Shown: in pieces, positions 31,696 to 41,720 of the stretch | Layout of the letters: each line of letters begins with the position of its first letter | Numbering within the stretch: the stretch's first letter is position 1 | Assembly: GCA_022570795.1 (NCBI GenBank) | Contig: JAKUDP010000025.1 | Coordinates: 821,001-885,000, forward strand | Source: Sphaerulina vaccinii | Taxonomy: Eukaryota; Ascomycota; Dothideomycetes; Mycosphaerellales; Mycosphaerellaceae | DNA: 64,000 nt | Direction of reading: 5' to 3' | Translations under genes and position numbers: made by a program | The notes under the pieces: model-generated | The model's input: the letters and a program-made list of their open reading frames with translations, nothing else | What the model was told of the DNA's origin: nothing | Databases searched by the model: none

Positions 31696-34600
31696 CTATC
31701 CAACATATCCTATCCCCTCTCGGCCCTCATCCGTAATCCGTCCCCACTCCAATAGTAGTCTAAACATATAAATCTCCATATCCTCCTTCCTGAGCACCTG
31801 TTCAGCCCACTCTCTCCCTTGTCTAGCAATCCTCTCAGCTTCCCTCTCATGCGACTCAACCACCACTTTCCCGCCTTTCCCTTCCATGAGAAGTCCTGTA
31901 AAGTATGCGAGTGTTGCATAGAGTCCATGACCTCGCAGGTCGAGTGGAACGAAGTGAACCCACGCTTCCACGCGGTCGTCCCACCATTCTCTGAACAATG
32001 CGGCCTTGAATGGTAGACTGTTAGATCGCAGGAAAGGTAGAAAACGGCCTGAGAAGCCGGCGCCGTCGAGGTCCAGGAGATACTTGTATTGCCAGTGTTG
32101 CTGAAAGTCGAGGGGCGAGGAGAGTGGAGAGAATTCGCGACTCTGGTCATCGCAGTCGCGGCCACCGCAGCGCAGGATGGCGTCTACGAAGTGGATATCT
32201 GTGGCCAATTGAGAGGAGAGAGCTTGGGTTGAGAAGGATGCATAGCGGTAGCGGGGCTGGTCGCCTTGATTTGAGGATTTGACCAGGAGATGTTGGTCCC
32301 GTGTCGTAGAGTTGACGTTGTTGGCCAAGTGGACGAATCGTTGTCTCGCCATACCTCGCCATTGGCCTGGCCAACGGTCGTGAGAGAAACCTTCGCTGGT
32401 CGCGCCTCTCCAAAACAGGACTGATTCCTTCTCCGCGAGAGAACAATCCGGATGTTCTTCATTGGGTTCGTACTTGGCTTTGTCCTGATAGTTCCATGGG
32501 CTGGGATAGAGAATGTCGTTGAAGCCGCCGGCTTTGCTCTGTGAGAAGACTGGATAGAGATGAGGCGTAGCTTTGAAGGCCGCTGGTGCGAGGTAGAGGC
32601 CATGTAAGTCTGCGAGATCTGGTTGGTGGCAGATGTCACCTGCTAGTGTCCAGTTGGCGAGGAACCCGCCCATCGAGTGTGGAGAGGCGCAGGATCTGCA
32701 CAGAGACCCAGTCTCCCATGTACGCTGAGTGCGAGCGGCTGAGTTCGATGGACAGCCATTGTTACCGTAACGATGGAATACAGGTTCCCAAGAGGCTTCG
32801 CCCAATGGAGTATGGTCGAGTGGCTGTTCTGGAATGGCTTTCCATTGCTCGCTGCGGCCATTTGACCATGTTCGGTCTGCCTGGTTCGGTAGGTGTGTTT
32901 GTCGGCCGTTCGATCGCATTGGCTCGATGACTTCGTATGGCACAGATACCCGGCATTCGTCATTCAGGTTGAAGGCAAGATCCATATCTGGCAGCTTGTC
33001 TGCAAACTTGCTGATCATGCTCACAGCGCCCTCCAACATCCACATATGGGTGCCCGGTGTACCAGGTTTGATAGCAACTTGACCACTACGTATTGAGATG
33101 CCAGCAACGTCGTTCCAAGGATTCGAGATGAGCAGCCAAGTACGTTCGCGTATCTCTGCTGGTGAGAGTGCATGGAAGGGTAGCAGGTCTCGATATATGC
33201 TGTCGTAATCGTCGATGATGGAGGTGTTCCGGCTCGTTGCGAATTCGTACCAGTGCTCAAATCCTGGAGGTGGGTGTCGTCTATATCGTGCTCGATACTC
33301 CTGAGAGGCTTGTGCTAGCGTCTTGCTTGACGCCGCTTGTGCAACAAATGCCTCGTGGTGAGCTTCTGCTTCGTACATAAGCATATCAATGGGATGAAAC
33401 GAGACCTCTTTGTGGTAGGAGAGCCACAGTCCCAGCCAGAGGAACATGAAGGCAGTGAGGACAACATACAGCCAGGCTGGGACCCTGTGTAGCAGACGAT
33501 CGCTGGATTTGGTATGCGTGCTCTGAGGATACACTTCTACTCTAAGGTAGAACCAGAAGCCAGTAAGGAGCAGCAGGATCCCGCAGAAGGCCAGGCCCGT
33601 GCGCATTGGTGGGAAAGGATGTCCATAACTCCATGCTGCCGCAGTTGTCGATGTGATGATGCTTGCAAAGGTCGCCAGCAAAGAAGTCGACAGTATGCCA
33701 ACGTGATGCACAGTGAGCAGAGCACACACAAGAGTGAACGCAACGTACACATTGAGCTTCATCACACTCCAGAAGTAGACTTGGGGTATCGTAAGAAGCC
33801 ACTTGCGACCTGTCTCCTGCACAAACCAGTATACGCCGCCCACTACAAGCCAGAAGCCAGCAGAGACCAGCAATGCTCCACCGACGACTGCAAATCTGTT
33901 TGTCGTGGACAGCGACTTCTTCGCCCCCTTGGAAGTGAGCATCTGATCGATTGTATAAACAATCCCGACATCCAAGATAGAAGCAAAGTGTTGCACGAAA
34001 GGTACAGTGGCTTTGTACATCAGCGAGTCTGCACAGATGTATGTAGATGCTGGACCGCTGACAACATTGAGAGCCACATACCCTCCACTGGCAGCCAGGA
34101 AAGTGGCCAAGACTTGGGCGTAACGTAGTGCCGCAAGCTTGTCAAGCCATGAGAGCTCTTCTTCATCTTCAGCTTTGGTTCGCCTTGACTGTGTTGTACA
34201 GAACTCCCATACAGCGAACACCAAAGGTATCCAGGAAATCCAGTTGTTCGAGGCGCATTGTGTGTTATCGACAACTCGTCTCAACAGTTCGACTCTGAGA
34301 CATATCAGGCCCACCAGAACGAGAAACAGTATCCTCAACTTGCGCGGGCTGCTTGCATATGTGACATCTTCGACTCCAGCTTTGGGACTTCGTTCCCTCG
34401 ACCTCCCCACCTCCGTCAATGGTAATCGCTCATGCTTTCTCCCCCTCTCCTCATTCTCTTTCGGTATCCATCTGCTCAGAGCGACTACCGCACCGCCTGC
34501 ACCTGCGAGGACAGCTGTCCCACTGTGCACTGGTCTGTCGAAGGCGAATGATGTCGGTATTGTGTTCGTGAGGATGACGGTGCCCAGGAGGAGACCGCTT

Positions 34601-35064
34601 ATAGTGAGCCATTTGGCGTGTAAGGCACGTTCCATTTCTGATCTCACGCGTCGTCGGGACCAGCCATGTTTAGCAATCCTGGTTTGTGTTACGGTGAGAC
34701 CGCGCTGTCGGAACCTCGTTGTCGCTGTCGCTGCTTCTTCCTGTTCCTTCGATATATATATTCTATTGTCGTATGTAATGCTGGTCGTGAGGTCGTTGTA
34801 TCGTGAGAGGAGTGTCGAGTCAGGCGAAGTCAGCCTGTTTGCGCTATGGCGTTCCAACCTTTCACGAGCGCTGGAAGTGGGTCCACCGATCCCTGTAATT
34901 CTCACGTGGAGGTATGCAGCTACCTGAACCTTATTTATCAGTCCAGGAGAGATGTCGCAGTTGATCACACTCGATCTCATGAGAGGTGAGAGAGGTACAT
35001 AAGTGTCCTCGAGACTGAGGAGTCGCTCTGTGTTCCCTACTTGTACTGTACGCTGTGGTAGCAT
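31696..35064 (-). CDS. GT90 (Cap10/Cxt1-type) glycosyltransferase with polytopic N-terminus
   Basis: Single open frame of 1122 residues. About ten hydrophobic segments between residues 148 and 610 form a polytopic membrane region. A luminal GT90 domain follows. The lead-in HPIDMLMYEAEAHHEAF, SKTLAQASQEYRARY and HPPPGFEHWYEFA is the signature of fungal xylosyl/CAP10-like transferases. Further matches are LFWRGATSEGF, KYLLDLDGAGFSGRF, FREWWDDRVEAWVHFVPL and the C-terminal RLLLEWGRI. Cryptococcus Cxt1 and Cap-type proteins transfer xylose to glycans in the Golgi; the exact donor here is unknown. Residues 1-142 have no recognised domain, so translation might begin at the Met before ERALHAKWLT, or an intron may be hidden there. 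It diverges from KRE33 with only 225 bases between start codons. Confidence 0.87.
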   Translation of the reverse strand: MLPQRTVQVGNTERLLSLEDTYVPLSPLMRSSVINCDISPGLINKVQVAAYLHVRITGIGGPTSSARERLERHSANRLTSPDSTLLSRYNDLTTSITYDNRIYISKEQEEAATATTRFRQRGLTVTQTRIAKHGWSRRRVRSEMERALHAKWLTISGLLLGTVILTNTIPTSFAFDRPVHSGTAVLAGAGGAVVALSRWIPKENEERGRKHERLPLTEVGRSRERSPKAGVEDVTYASSPRKLRILFLVLVGLICLRVELLRRVVDNTQCASNNWISWIPLVFAVWEFCTTQSRRTKAEDEEELSWLDKLAALRYAQVLATFLAASGGYVALNVVSGPASTYICADSLMYKATVPFVQHFASILDVGIVYTIDQMLTSKGAKKSLSTTNRFAVVGGALLVSAGFWLVVGGVYWFVQETGRKWLLTIPQVYFWSVMKLNVYVAFTLVCALLTVHHVGILSTSLLATFASIITSTTAAAWSYGHPFPPMRTGLAFCGILLLLTGFWFYLRVEVYPQSTHTKSSDRLLHRVPAWLYVVLTAFMFLWLGLWLSYHKEVSFHPIDMLMYEAEAHHEAFVAQAASSKTLAQASQEYRARYRRHPPPGFEHWYEFATSRNTSIIDDYDSIYRDLLPFHALSPAEIRERTWLLISNPWNDVAGISIRSGQVAIKPGTPGTHMWMLEGAVSMISKFADKLPDMDLAFNLNDECRVSVPYEVIEPMRSNGRQTHLPNQADRTWSNGRSEQWKAIPEQPLDHTPLGEASWEPVFHRYGNNGCPSNSAARTQRTWETGSLCRSCASPHSMGGFLANWTLAGDICHQPDLADLHGLYLAPAAFKATPHLYPVFSQSKAGGFNDILYPSPWNYQDKAKYEPNEEHPDCSLAEKESVLFWRGATSEGFSHDRWPGQWRGMARQRFVHLANNVNSTTRDQHLLVKSSNQGDQPRYRYASFSTQALSSQLATDIHFVDAILRCGGRDCDDQSREFSPLSSPLDFQQHWQYKYLLDLDGAGFSGRFLPFLRSNSLPFKAALFREWWDDRVEAWVHFVPLDLRGHGLYATLAYFTGLLMEGKGGKVVVESHEREAERIARQGREWAEQVLRKEDMEIYMFRLLLEWGRITDEGREGIGYVG

Positions 35065-35289
35065 CTGGCATATTTGTCATGTTGTTCACAGGATACGGAA
35101 GTAACGACCAGACCCATGCGAGAGGATCTATCCGCGATCGCGCTTTCCTCTCCAGCTTCGAAATTTTTGGAGCTTCGCAAACACCACACTGTCGCTATAC
35201 CACAACTCTCCCCGGACAATGCAATAACACCTCAGCCAACGAAGGCGACCTTCAACACACCACGATCTACCTCGAACACTACCGCGATC
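35065..35289. promoter_or_regulatory. Compact divergent promoter (GT90 / KRE33)
   Basis: 225 bases separate the two presumed start codons. KRE33's frame is open further upstream to 35074, but those codons do not resemble the family. The spacer must carry both leaders and shared promoter elements. No specific factor site was identified. Confidence 0.45.
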
Positions 35290-38200
35290 ATGCCCAAGAA
35301 GGCCATCGACGCACGCATCCCAGCTCTCATCCGCAACTCCCAACTCCTCCGCCACCGCTCTCTCTTCATAATAATCGGCGACCACTCCAAAGACGTCATC
35401 GTGAACCTATACCACATCCTCCTCAATCTCGACATCAAACTCAATAAAAGCGTACTATGGGCCTATAAGAAAGAACTTCTAGGCTTCAGTTCACACCGGA
35501 AGAAGCGCGAAAAGAAGATCAAGGCAGAGATCAAGAGAGGACAACGAGATGTGGACGAGCAAGATCCTTTCGAACTATTTGTGTCTACGAGAGATGTAAG
35601 ATATGTGTACTACAAGGAAACGGAGAAGATCTTGGGTCAGACTTTCGGGATGTGTGTTCTTCAGGACTTTGAGGGCTTGACGCCGAATTTGTTGGCGAGG
35701 ACTATGGAGACTGTTGAAGGTGGCGGAATGGTTCTCTTACTACTCAAGAATGTCAAGTCACTGAAGCAGTTGTACACGATGAATATGGATGTTCATGTGA
35801 GATATCGAACTGAAGCTCATGGGGATGTTGTGGCCAGATTCAACGAGCGATTCTTGATGAGCCTAGGGAGCTGTGGTGGTGCGTTGGTCATTGATGATGA
35901 GATGAATGTGCTCAGCAGTGTCTCAGGCGCAAGAGGCGTGGTAGAACTGAAGAGTGGGGAGGTTACGACCGAGAGTCAGAAAGCTAAGGAGGATCTGGCC
36001 GAGATTAAAGAGAGTCTGGAAGGGGAGAAGCCTGTGGGAGATCTGGTTAAGTTGGCGAAGACGGTGGATCAGGCGAAGGCATTAATGACATTCGTGGAGG
36101 CCATTATGGAGAAGACGTTGGCGAGCACAGTCACTCTCACAGCAGGAAGAGGTCGAGGAAAGTCTGCGGCGCTGGGAATGGCGATTGCGGCGGCTATTGC
36201 ATGTGGCTACAGCAATATCTTCATCACATCTCCTTCGCCCGAGAACTTGAAGACGCTGTTCGAATTCATCTTCAAAGGCTTTGACGAGCTAGGATATCTG
36301 GACCACACCGACTACGATATCGTGCAATCAACGAACCCGGACTTCAACAAGGCTATTGTCAGAGTCAATGTTCACAGAGATCTCCGCCAGACCATGAGCC
36401 GGCAGACGATACAGTACATTCGACCTGAGGACTCTTACACACTTGGACAGGCCGAGCTACTGGTCATAGATGAGGCTGCTGCCATTCCTCTACCACTCGT
36501 GCGGAAGCTGCTGGGACCATATCTAGTCTTCATGGCTTCTACGATCAATGGGTACGAAGGTACAGGACGATCGCTCTCCCTCAAGCTCATTCAGCAATTA
36601 CGAGATCAGTCACGAAACATTGGCATAACGAACGGCGATACGAAGATTGCGAACAGAGATGGCAATAAGAAGGATGAAGGATCTTCTCGCCGGACGGCAC
36701 GCTCATTGCGCGAAATTGAGCTCAACGAGCCCATACGATATGCGAGTGGCGATGCTGTCGAGAAGTGGATGAACTCGCTTCTATGTCTCGACGCCACACT
36801 ACCTCGCAAGTCGAAGATACACGGCACACCTCACCCATCAGAGTGCGAGCTGTTGCAGGTCAACCGCGACACACTCTTTTCCTTCCATCCGGTCACAGAA
36901 AAGTTCCTACAGTCGATGATGGCGTTGTATGTTGCATCGCATTACAAGAACACGCCGAACGATTTGCAGCTCATGTCTGATGCGCCGGCGCATCAGCTAT
37001 TCGTGCTAGTAGCACCGACTGCTCCAGATGTGCAAAGGTTGCCTGAGATTCTCTGCGTAATACAAGTAGCGCTTGAAGGACAGATCAGCCGCGAAAGTGT
37101 CCTCAACAGTCTCTCACGAGGACAAAGAGCTGGAGGTGACCTCATACCATGGCTCGTCAGCCAACAATTCCAGGATTCCGAGTTCGCAGGCCTCAGTGGA
37201 GCACGAATCGTGCGCATAGCGACGAACCCAGACTACGGGAGCATGGGCTATGGCTCGCGTGCACTTCAGCTGCTGAATGAGTTCTATGAAGGCAAGCACA
37301 TTAACTTATCAGAATCTGATGACATCCTCGCCGCAAACGAAGAGCAGGCGAGAAGAGTCACAGACGAAGAGCTCGCCGAAGGCACTCTACAGACGGAAAC
37401 GATCAAGGTGAAGGATATGCTCTCTATGCCCCCTCTCTTTGCACGCCTCCACCAAAGAAGACCTCCCGCACTAGACTATATAGGTGTCTCATACGGCCTC
37501 ACCCAGCCCCTGCACAAATTCTGGTACAAAGCCGGCTACGTCCCGGTCTACCTCCGCCAGACTGCCAACGACCTGACAGGCGAGCACACGATGGTCATGC
37601 TCAAGCCCACGAATCGCGACTCCACCGACCCATCATGGCTAGGTGCCTACGCTCAAGATTTCCACCGCCGTATCATGAATCTGTCATCCTACCAACTCCG
37701 AACCTTCAGCACAATCCTTATCTTGAGCATAGATGACAGCTCAAACAAAGGCGTCAAGCTCCTCGAGGACGCGCAGAAACCGAAACCCCTCACGAAGACT
37801 GATCTCGATAATCTTCTATCGCCCTACGATATCAAACGTCTGAAGTCCTATGCAGATAACATGCTCGACTACCACGTCATACTGGACCTGATGCCCACTA
37901 TCGCCTCACTATACTTCTCCGGACGAATAAAAAACGACAACGGAATCATTTTGTCAGGCGTGCAGAAGGCCTTACTTTGCGCTATTGGGTTACAAAGAAA
38001 GATGCTTGAGGACATGGAGAAAGAGCTGAACTTGACTGTCTCTCAGCTGTTGGCGATGTTCATCAAAGTCATGCGCAAGATTAGCACGCACTTTGAGAAG
38101 ATACAGAGTGGAGCCATCGAAGCGAGCATGCCAGCAAACACCACGAACGGCGCGAACAACCCGGACAACGACGAAGATCACGAGATTGATGCCGCTGCAG

Positions 38201-38529
38201 TGCGCAAGAGCCTAGCAGATGACCTTGCGGAAGGTGCGGAACAATTCGATGAAGAAGAGAGGCAGCGCAATAAGCGCATGATTGATTCTTTACCATTCGA
38301 GAGATATGCTATCCAGGAAGGTGACGCCGGGTGGGAAGATGCGGAAAAGCTGGTCAAAGAGGCTACGAAAAAGGGGAAATCGGTCTCTACCGTTGCAGTC
38401 AAGAGTGCCAAGAAGGCAGAGGACCGCAAGAGGAAAGCTGGCGAAGCGCTTAAAGAAGCACACGAGGAGGTTGAGAAGAGTGCGCCGAAGGAGAAGAAGC
38501 ATAAGAAGAGCAAGAAGTCGTCGGCTTAG
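35290..38529 (+). CDS. KRE33: RNA cytidine acetyltransferase (Kre33/NAT10)
   Basis: Single-exon, 1079-residue nucleolar enzyme that makes N4-acetylcytidine in 18S rRNA and in tRNA-Ser/Leu, using acetyl-CoA and ATP, and is needed for 40S maturation. The start MPKKAIDARIPALIRN matches the family N-terminus; 72 in-frame codons upstream do not. Domains: DUF1726/TmcA N-terminal region (KSVLWAYKKELLGFSSHRKKR); RNA-helicase-like ATPase with Walker A GRGRGKS at about 286-292, ITSPSPENLKTLFEFI and LLVIDEAAAIPLPLV (Walker B); GNAT acetyltransferase around 600-760 (RIATNPDYGSMGYGSRAL, acetyl-CoA loop); C-terminal tRNA-binding region and a lysine-rich nucleolar tail (KKEKKHKKSKKSSA). The length is normal for the family. 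Identification is secure. It is divergently transcribed from the GT90 gene. Confidence 0.97.
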   Translation: MPKKAIDARIPALIRNSQLLRHRSLFIIIGDHSKDVIVNLYHILLNLDIKLNKSVLWAYKKELLGFSSHRKKREKKIKAEIKRGQRDVDEQDPFELFVSTRDVRYVYYKETEKILGQTFGMCVLQDFEGLTPNLLARTMETVEGGGMVLLLLKNVKSLKQLYTMNMDVHVRYRTEAHGDVVARFNERFLMSLGSCGGALVIDDEMNVLSSVSGARGVVELKSGEVTTESQKAKEDLAEIKESLEGEKPVGDLVKLAKTVDQAKALMTFVEAIMEKTLASTVTLTAGRGRGKSAALGMAIAAAIACGYSNIFITSPSPENLKTLFEFIFKGFDELGYLDHTDYDIVQSTNPDFNKAIVRVNVHRDLRQTMSRQTIQYIRPEDSYTLGQAELLVIDEAAAIPLPLVRKLLGPYLVFMASTINGYEGTGRSLSLKLIQQLRDQSRNIGITNGDTKIANRDGNKKDEGSSRRTARSLREIELNEPIRYASGDAVEKWMNSLLCLDATLPRKSKIHGTPHPSECELLQVNRDTLFSFHPVTEKFLQSMMALYVASHYKNTPNDLQLMSDAPAHQLFVLVAPTAPDVQRLPEILCVIQVALEGQISRESVLNSLSRGQRAGGDLIPWLVSQQFQDSEFAGLSGARIVRIATNPDYGSMGYGSRALQLLNEFYEGKHINLSESDDILAANEEQARRVTDEELAEGTLQTETIKVKDMLSMPPLFARLHQRRPPALDYIGVSYGLTQPLHKFWYKAGYVPVYLRQTANDLTGEHTMVMLKPTNRDSTDPSWLGAYAQDFHRRIMNLSSYQLRTFSTILILSIDDSSNKGVKLLEDAQKPKPLTKTDLDNLLSPYDIKRLKSYADNMLDYHVILDLMPTIASLYFSGRIKNDNGIILSGVQKALLCAIGLQRKMLEDMEKELNLTVSQLLAMFIKVMRKISTHFEKIQSGAIEASMPANTTNGANNPDNDEDHEIDAAAVRKSLADDLAEGAEQFDEEERQRNKRMIDSLPFERYAIQEGDAGWEDAEKLVKEATKKGKSVSTVAVKSAKKAEDRKRKAGEALKEAHEEVEKSAPKEKKHKKSKKSSA

Positions 38530-38749
38530 TTGGAGGCGACTTATTGGTGCTTGGAGCTCTTGATGGCTGTAATTCTGACGGCGATCATACCTCTGATTGC
38601 AATTGCAATTCTGGAGATGGCTGCAATTACGACGCAATAACCGGCACGCTGCTGATGTTGGTCGATTCTACTACTATAGCTGTATAAGATACCCCCTGGT
38701 GTACGCAAACTTCCACTGCGTCGACGTCCAAGAAAAAGTGGAGTCCACA

Positions 38750-39796
38750 CTACTCCTGGTCACCAAACATCGCCTTCATGAATTCTTCCAATTTCTCTTC
38801 ATTCCATGGCTCATGCAATCCAAACAACCTGTTATCAACTTCTGCTGGAAGTGCTCCTTTACCCTACAGTACGTCAGCAATCATCACCACAGAACTTCAT
38901 CAGTGCGATAGAACTTACCGAAAACATAGCCTGACTAACAGCCGTCAAAGCAATCTTAGACACATCAGGCTTCTCCTTCGCCAGCTCTGGTGCGTTGATC
39001 GCGTCCAACTCTTCCGTCGTCATATGAGTGACCTTCCACACTTTACCTGGCGTCACTTTCTTCAACAGACGGAAAAGTTGATTCTGCGTGATATCAACAT
39101 CCTTGATATGAATGGACTTATTCTTGCTTTTCTCTGGACTCGACAACACAGCAGCGACAGCCTTTCCGATTGTGGCGAGCATCGTAGCCTGTAGTACAAC
39201 CTCTCCATCGTCGAATATCCTGACTTCATTCGGTCCAGTGATAAGGAGCCAAGGGATCTGTAATCCCCAGTCGAGGAAGACACCCGTGGAGATGAAAGTG
39301 TATGAGAAATCGGGAAACTTCTTACTCAACTCCTTCAACAGTCTTCTCGTCTCTAGCTTATCTCCAGCGAAAGCTTTCTCCAATGGAGATGGGTTGGTAG
39401 CAAAGTCGTCATATTCGGCGCCGAATTCGGAAGGTAAGAAACGTTTTACTCCAGCTTCTGCTGCGGCGTGAATGAGCTTGGTCTGAGGTGTGGCGCCGGC
39501 TGCAAAGCCGGAGAAGCCTATTGCTGAAATTACGGCGTCGAAGCCTTTCAGAGAGGTGACGAGACTGGCGTGGTTGGAGTAGTCGATTGAGAGGGCTTTG
39601 ACGTGTGGATGCGAGGGGAGCTTGATCGTGGAGGCATCACGTGTGAGTGCTGTTACGAGGAAGCCGGAATCGAGGAGAGCTGTGAGGAGAGGGAGACCGA
39701 TGTTTCCGGTGGCCTGGATGGGAGGAGTGTTAGCTTGATTTTGCTGGAGTGTCGAGAAGAACGTACGCCGGCTAGAGCTACTGTTCTGATCGACAT
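38750..39796 (-). CDS. NmrA-like / isoflavone-reductase-type NAD(P)-binding protein
   Basis: Predicted 312-residue protein in three exons: 39796-39767, 39713-38919 and 38863-38750. Introns are 39766-39714 (GTACGT...GCTAAC...CCAG) and 38918-38864 (GTAAGT...CTGAC...GTAG), both phase 0. Splicing builds the cofactor motif MSIRTVALAGATGNIGLPLL, a GxxGxxG Rossmann start typical of the atypical short-chain NmrA/PCBER group. VKRFLPSEFGAEYDD, YTFISTGVFLDWGL and the last-exon FGLHEPWNEEKLEEFMKAM follow. These enzymes are aromatic alcohol reductases or redox sensors (A. nidulans NmrA, plant isoflavone reductases); the substrate here is unknown. The unspliced frame extends to 40046 but lacks the glycine motif, which supports the three-exon model. 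It is convergent with KRE33 (220 bp). Confidence 0.9.
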
Positions 39797-40805
39797 TGTT
39801 GTTGTACTCGTTGGCGCTGATGCTTATCCTGGCGCATACTTGAACTCTATATGAGTTGCTATATATGTCAGTGAAGCGTTGACTTAAGTCGTTAGTGCGA
39901 AGGATGAGTGATCCTGCTGGTAAGCATTTTCTTGGCATTGCAGCTATGGACCAGGGATACATCCTGTGATATTGTAAGCATGCTCTCGAGCAGCATGCGG
40001 CTGAGCCTGAGTGTCCGTTTTGCATAACCGAATTCCATTGGCGCAATAGGGCTGAATCCTGCTTCTCAGGCTCGGAGAAGGATCAGATTAGTGATTCGTA
40101 CACAAATCAGGACAGCGGATACATCATACAATCAACCCATGCCAACAAAGACAGGCCATAGATGATCGCATGAGACCTTGCTGACACGAAAGGTCACCTC
40201 TTTCCTCTTCGAGAGTCCAAGCTTGGGGAAAGCAGAACATGTGTGACTCGGACACGAAGACGTGCTCGATCTCTAAGAGTAGTTCCGTCCACTGCTTCGT
40301 ATGTGAGCTGTAGCGTCGTGAGATGGCATTTTGGTGTAGGGCAATTGCGTGAATATTGCAAGATGGGTGAAGCTGAAGGGGTGACCATACAGGACGCGCT
40401 AGTACAGAGCTAGTAGCGAGGCCATGCGTTAGCGTCTTTCTGATCAGAGTCGCACCTAGAGTGGTGTGTTCGAGAGTACACCGTTGCGCTGTGCCTTTCG
40501 CACTTGCTGGTGAGATGATAGCTTGCATCGAAGACCTCGTATATGTTGAACTCCAGGCTCACTGCCGATAAGGTACCCCGCTATCACGAAGGCTAGTGGC
40601 GCATATGGCTTGAAGCTCAATGTCTGTCTTCAGCTGGCCACGGCGGGATCGTGGCTGGCTGAGTATCGTGTGAATAGTATATAGCAATCGTCATGGCCTG
40701 ACATGCTGCATACAAAAGTCTACTCTTCCCAAACAATCAGCACAGGTGCTCAGAAGAAAAGGCACTCACAATCTTTGATTTCGCAAATCAAATTGAACCC
40801 TCTAC
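39797..40805. other. Divergent intergenic region with repeat copy 1
   Basis: 1 kb upstream of the NmrA-like gene and of the unknown 40806 gene. It contains the first copy of the local repeat at 40366-40459. The remainder shows no recognisable element. Confidence 0.4.
40366..40459. repeat. Local imperfect direct repeat, copy 1
   Basis: 94-bp sequence sharing the blocks GGTGAAGC-GAAG, ACGCGCTAGTA, GCTAG-AGCGAGG-CAT, CGTTAGCG and GAGTCGC-CCTA with copy 2 at 41528-41620, same orientation. The core contains inverted GCTAG motifs able to fold. It lies 350 bases upstream of the 40806 gene. The nature of the element is unknown. Confidence 0.7.
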
Positions 40806-41474
40806 ATGGCAGCTGTAACTTTTGAAGCCGAAGAAGCCAGTTGGCTCGGCTCCCTCTTCGCTCGCATGGCCATGGGCGCCGAAGAAGTTCTGATCGAAAA
40901 CCCTGAAGAATCAGCCTGGCTGCAGGGCATGCGCGGTGCTCCGGACGGCGGCTTCTATGTCGCAAATCAGTATACTCCAGCGGAGGCTATGCTCAAGTAC
41001 ATGGACCAGGAAGCTCAAGCGAACATCAAACGAGCTCTGAACGATGGGACATTGAAGCCTAAGGGACCATTAGAATACGATACTGATGCACAAAGAATTG
41101 TTTGGGATGAGTATATCGAGCAGCTGAAGAGGCAGAAAGAGCAGAAGGATGAGGCAGAGTTGAGGAAGCAGAGGGCTGAGGCGAGACAGCATCCATGGGG
41201 TGGTAGTCCGCCTTGGTATAATGGTGCTGGTCCTCCAGGTGGTGGAGGTGGAGGAGATGGACACCACCATTCGCAAGATGATAAGCCGATCCAGCCACCG
41301 CGCTTGAGTGATTCCGCCAAAGAGTATTATGGAGACGCGATGAAGAAGGATGGGGAGATGAAGAAGGCCGAGTTGGAGAGGATAGCTCAGGATGAGGAGG
41401 TCAGGAAGAAAGCTGAGGAGGCGGCGAAATGGGCGCGAGAGCATCAGATCAATATTCCAAGCGGATGGCCGTGA
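40806..41474 (+). CDS. Hypothetical protein, helical with Gly-rich middle
   Basis: Single-exon 222-residue protein. The N-terminal 60 residues are acidic (VTFEAEEASWLGSLFARM, then EEVLIENPEESAWLQGM). A charged coiled-coil-like stretch (EQLKRQKEQKDEAELRKQR) precedes a flexible Gly/His segment (GGGGGGDGHHHSQ), and the protein ends in a second Lys/Glu helix. There are no signal peptide, membrane segments or known motifs. The long helices flanking a glycine linker suggest a scaffold or assembly-type protein, but I do not recognise the family. Start: first ATG after an in-frame region lacking alternatives. The gene is bracketed by the two copies of a 94-bp repeat. It is followed by RPP1 on the same strand, 246 bases downstream. 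Confidence 0.7.
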   Translation: MAAVTFEAEEASWLGSLFARMAMGAEEVLIENPEESAWLQGMRGAPDGGFYVANQYTPAEAMLKYMDQEAQANIKRALNDGTLKPKGPLEYDTDAQRIVWDEYIEQLKRQKEQKDEAELRKQRAEARQHPWGGSPPWYNGAGPPGGGGGGDGHHHSQDDKPIQPPRLSDSAKEYYGDAMKKDGEMKKAELERIAQDEEVRKKAEEAAKWAREHQINIPSGWP

Positions 41475-41527
41475 TCGCATCGAATGGCGATGATGTCGAT
41501 GTCGATGTTGCTGTATATGGTGAAATT

Positions 41528-41620
41528 GGTGAAGCAGAAGCGGAGGCCATATAGAACGCGCTAGTAGAGCGCTAGCAGCGAGGTCATACGTTAGCGCTTT
41601 CCCACTCGGAGTCGCTCCTA
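41528..41620. repeat. Local imperfect direct repeat, copy 2
   Basis: 93-bp partner of the repeat at 40366-40459, lying just after the 40806 gene and within the presumed promoter or leader of RPP1. The blocks ACGCGCTAGTA, AGCGAGG-CATACGTTAGCG and GGAGTCGCTCCTA are shared. GCTAG-type inverted motifs (CGCTAGTAGAGCGCTAGC) could form a hairpin. Confidence 0.7.
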
Positions 41621-41720
41621 CCCCTGTCGCTTCCACGTGCGTACTCCACATCAACTTTCACTCACATCGAGCTCGAACTTCTTCCGTTCACATGCAGGAA
41701 CACAACAACCATGCGCCAAC

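Noticed and set aside
38178..38513. Minus-strand frame rich in Ser/Phe/Leu near the KRE33 3' end
   Set aside because: Reverse complement of the Lys/Glu-rich KRE33 tail, so the composition is an artefact.
41070..41654. 194-codon minus-strand frame with a His/Arg repeat
   Set aside because: Overlaps the 40806 gene antisense; the His/Arg run is the complement of GATGTCGATGTCGATG microsatellite sequence.
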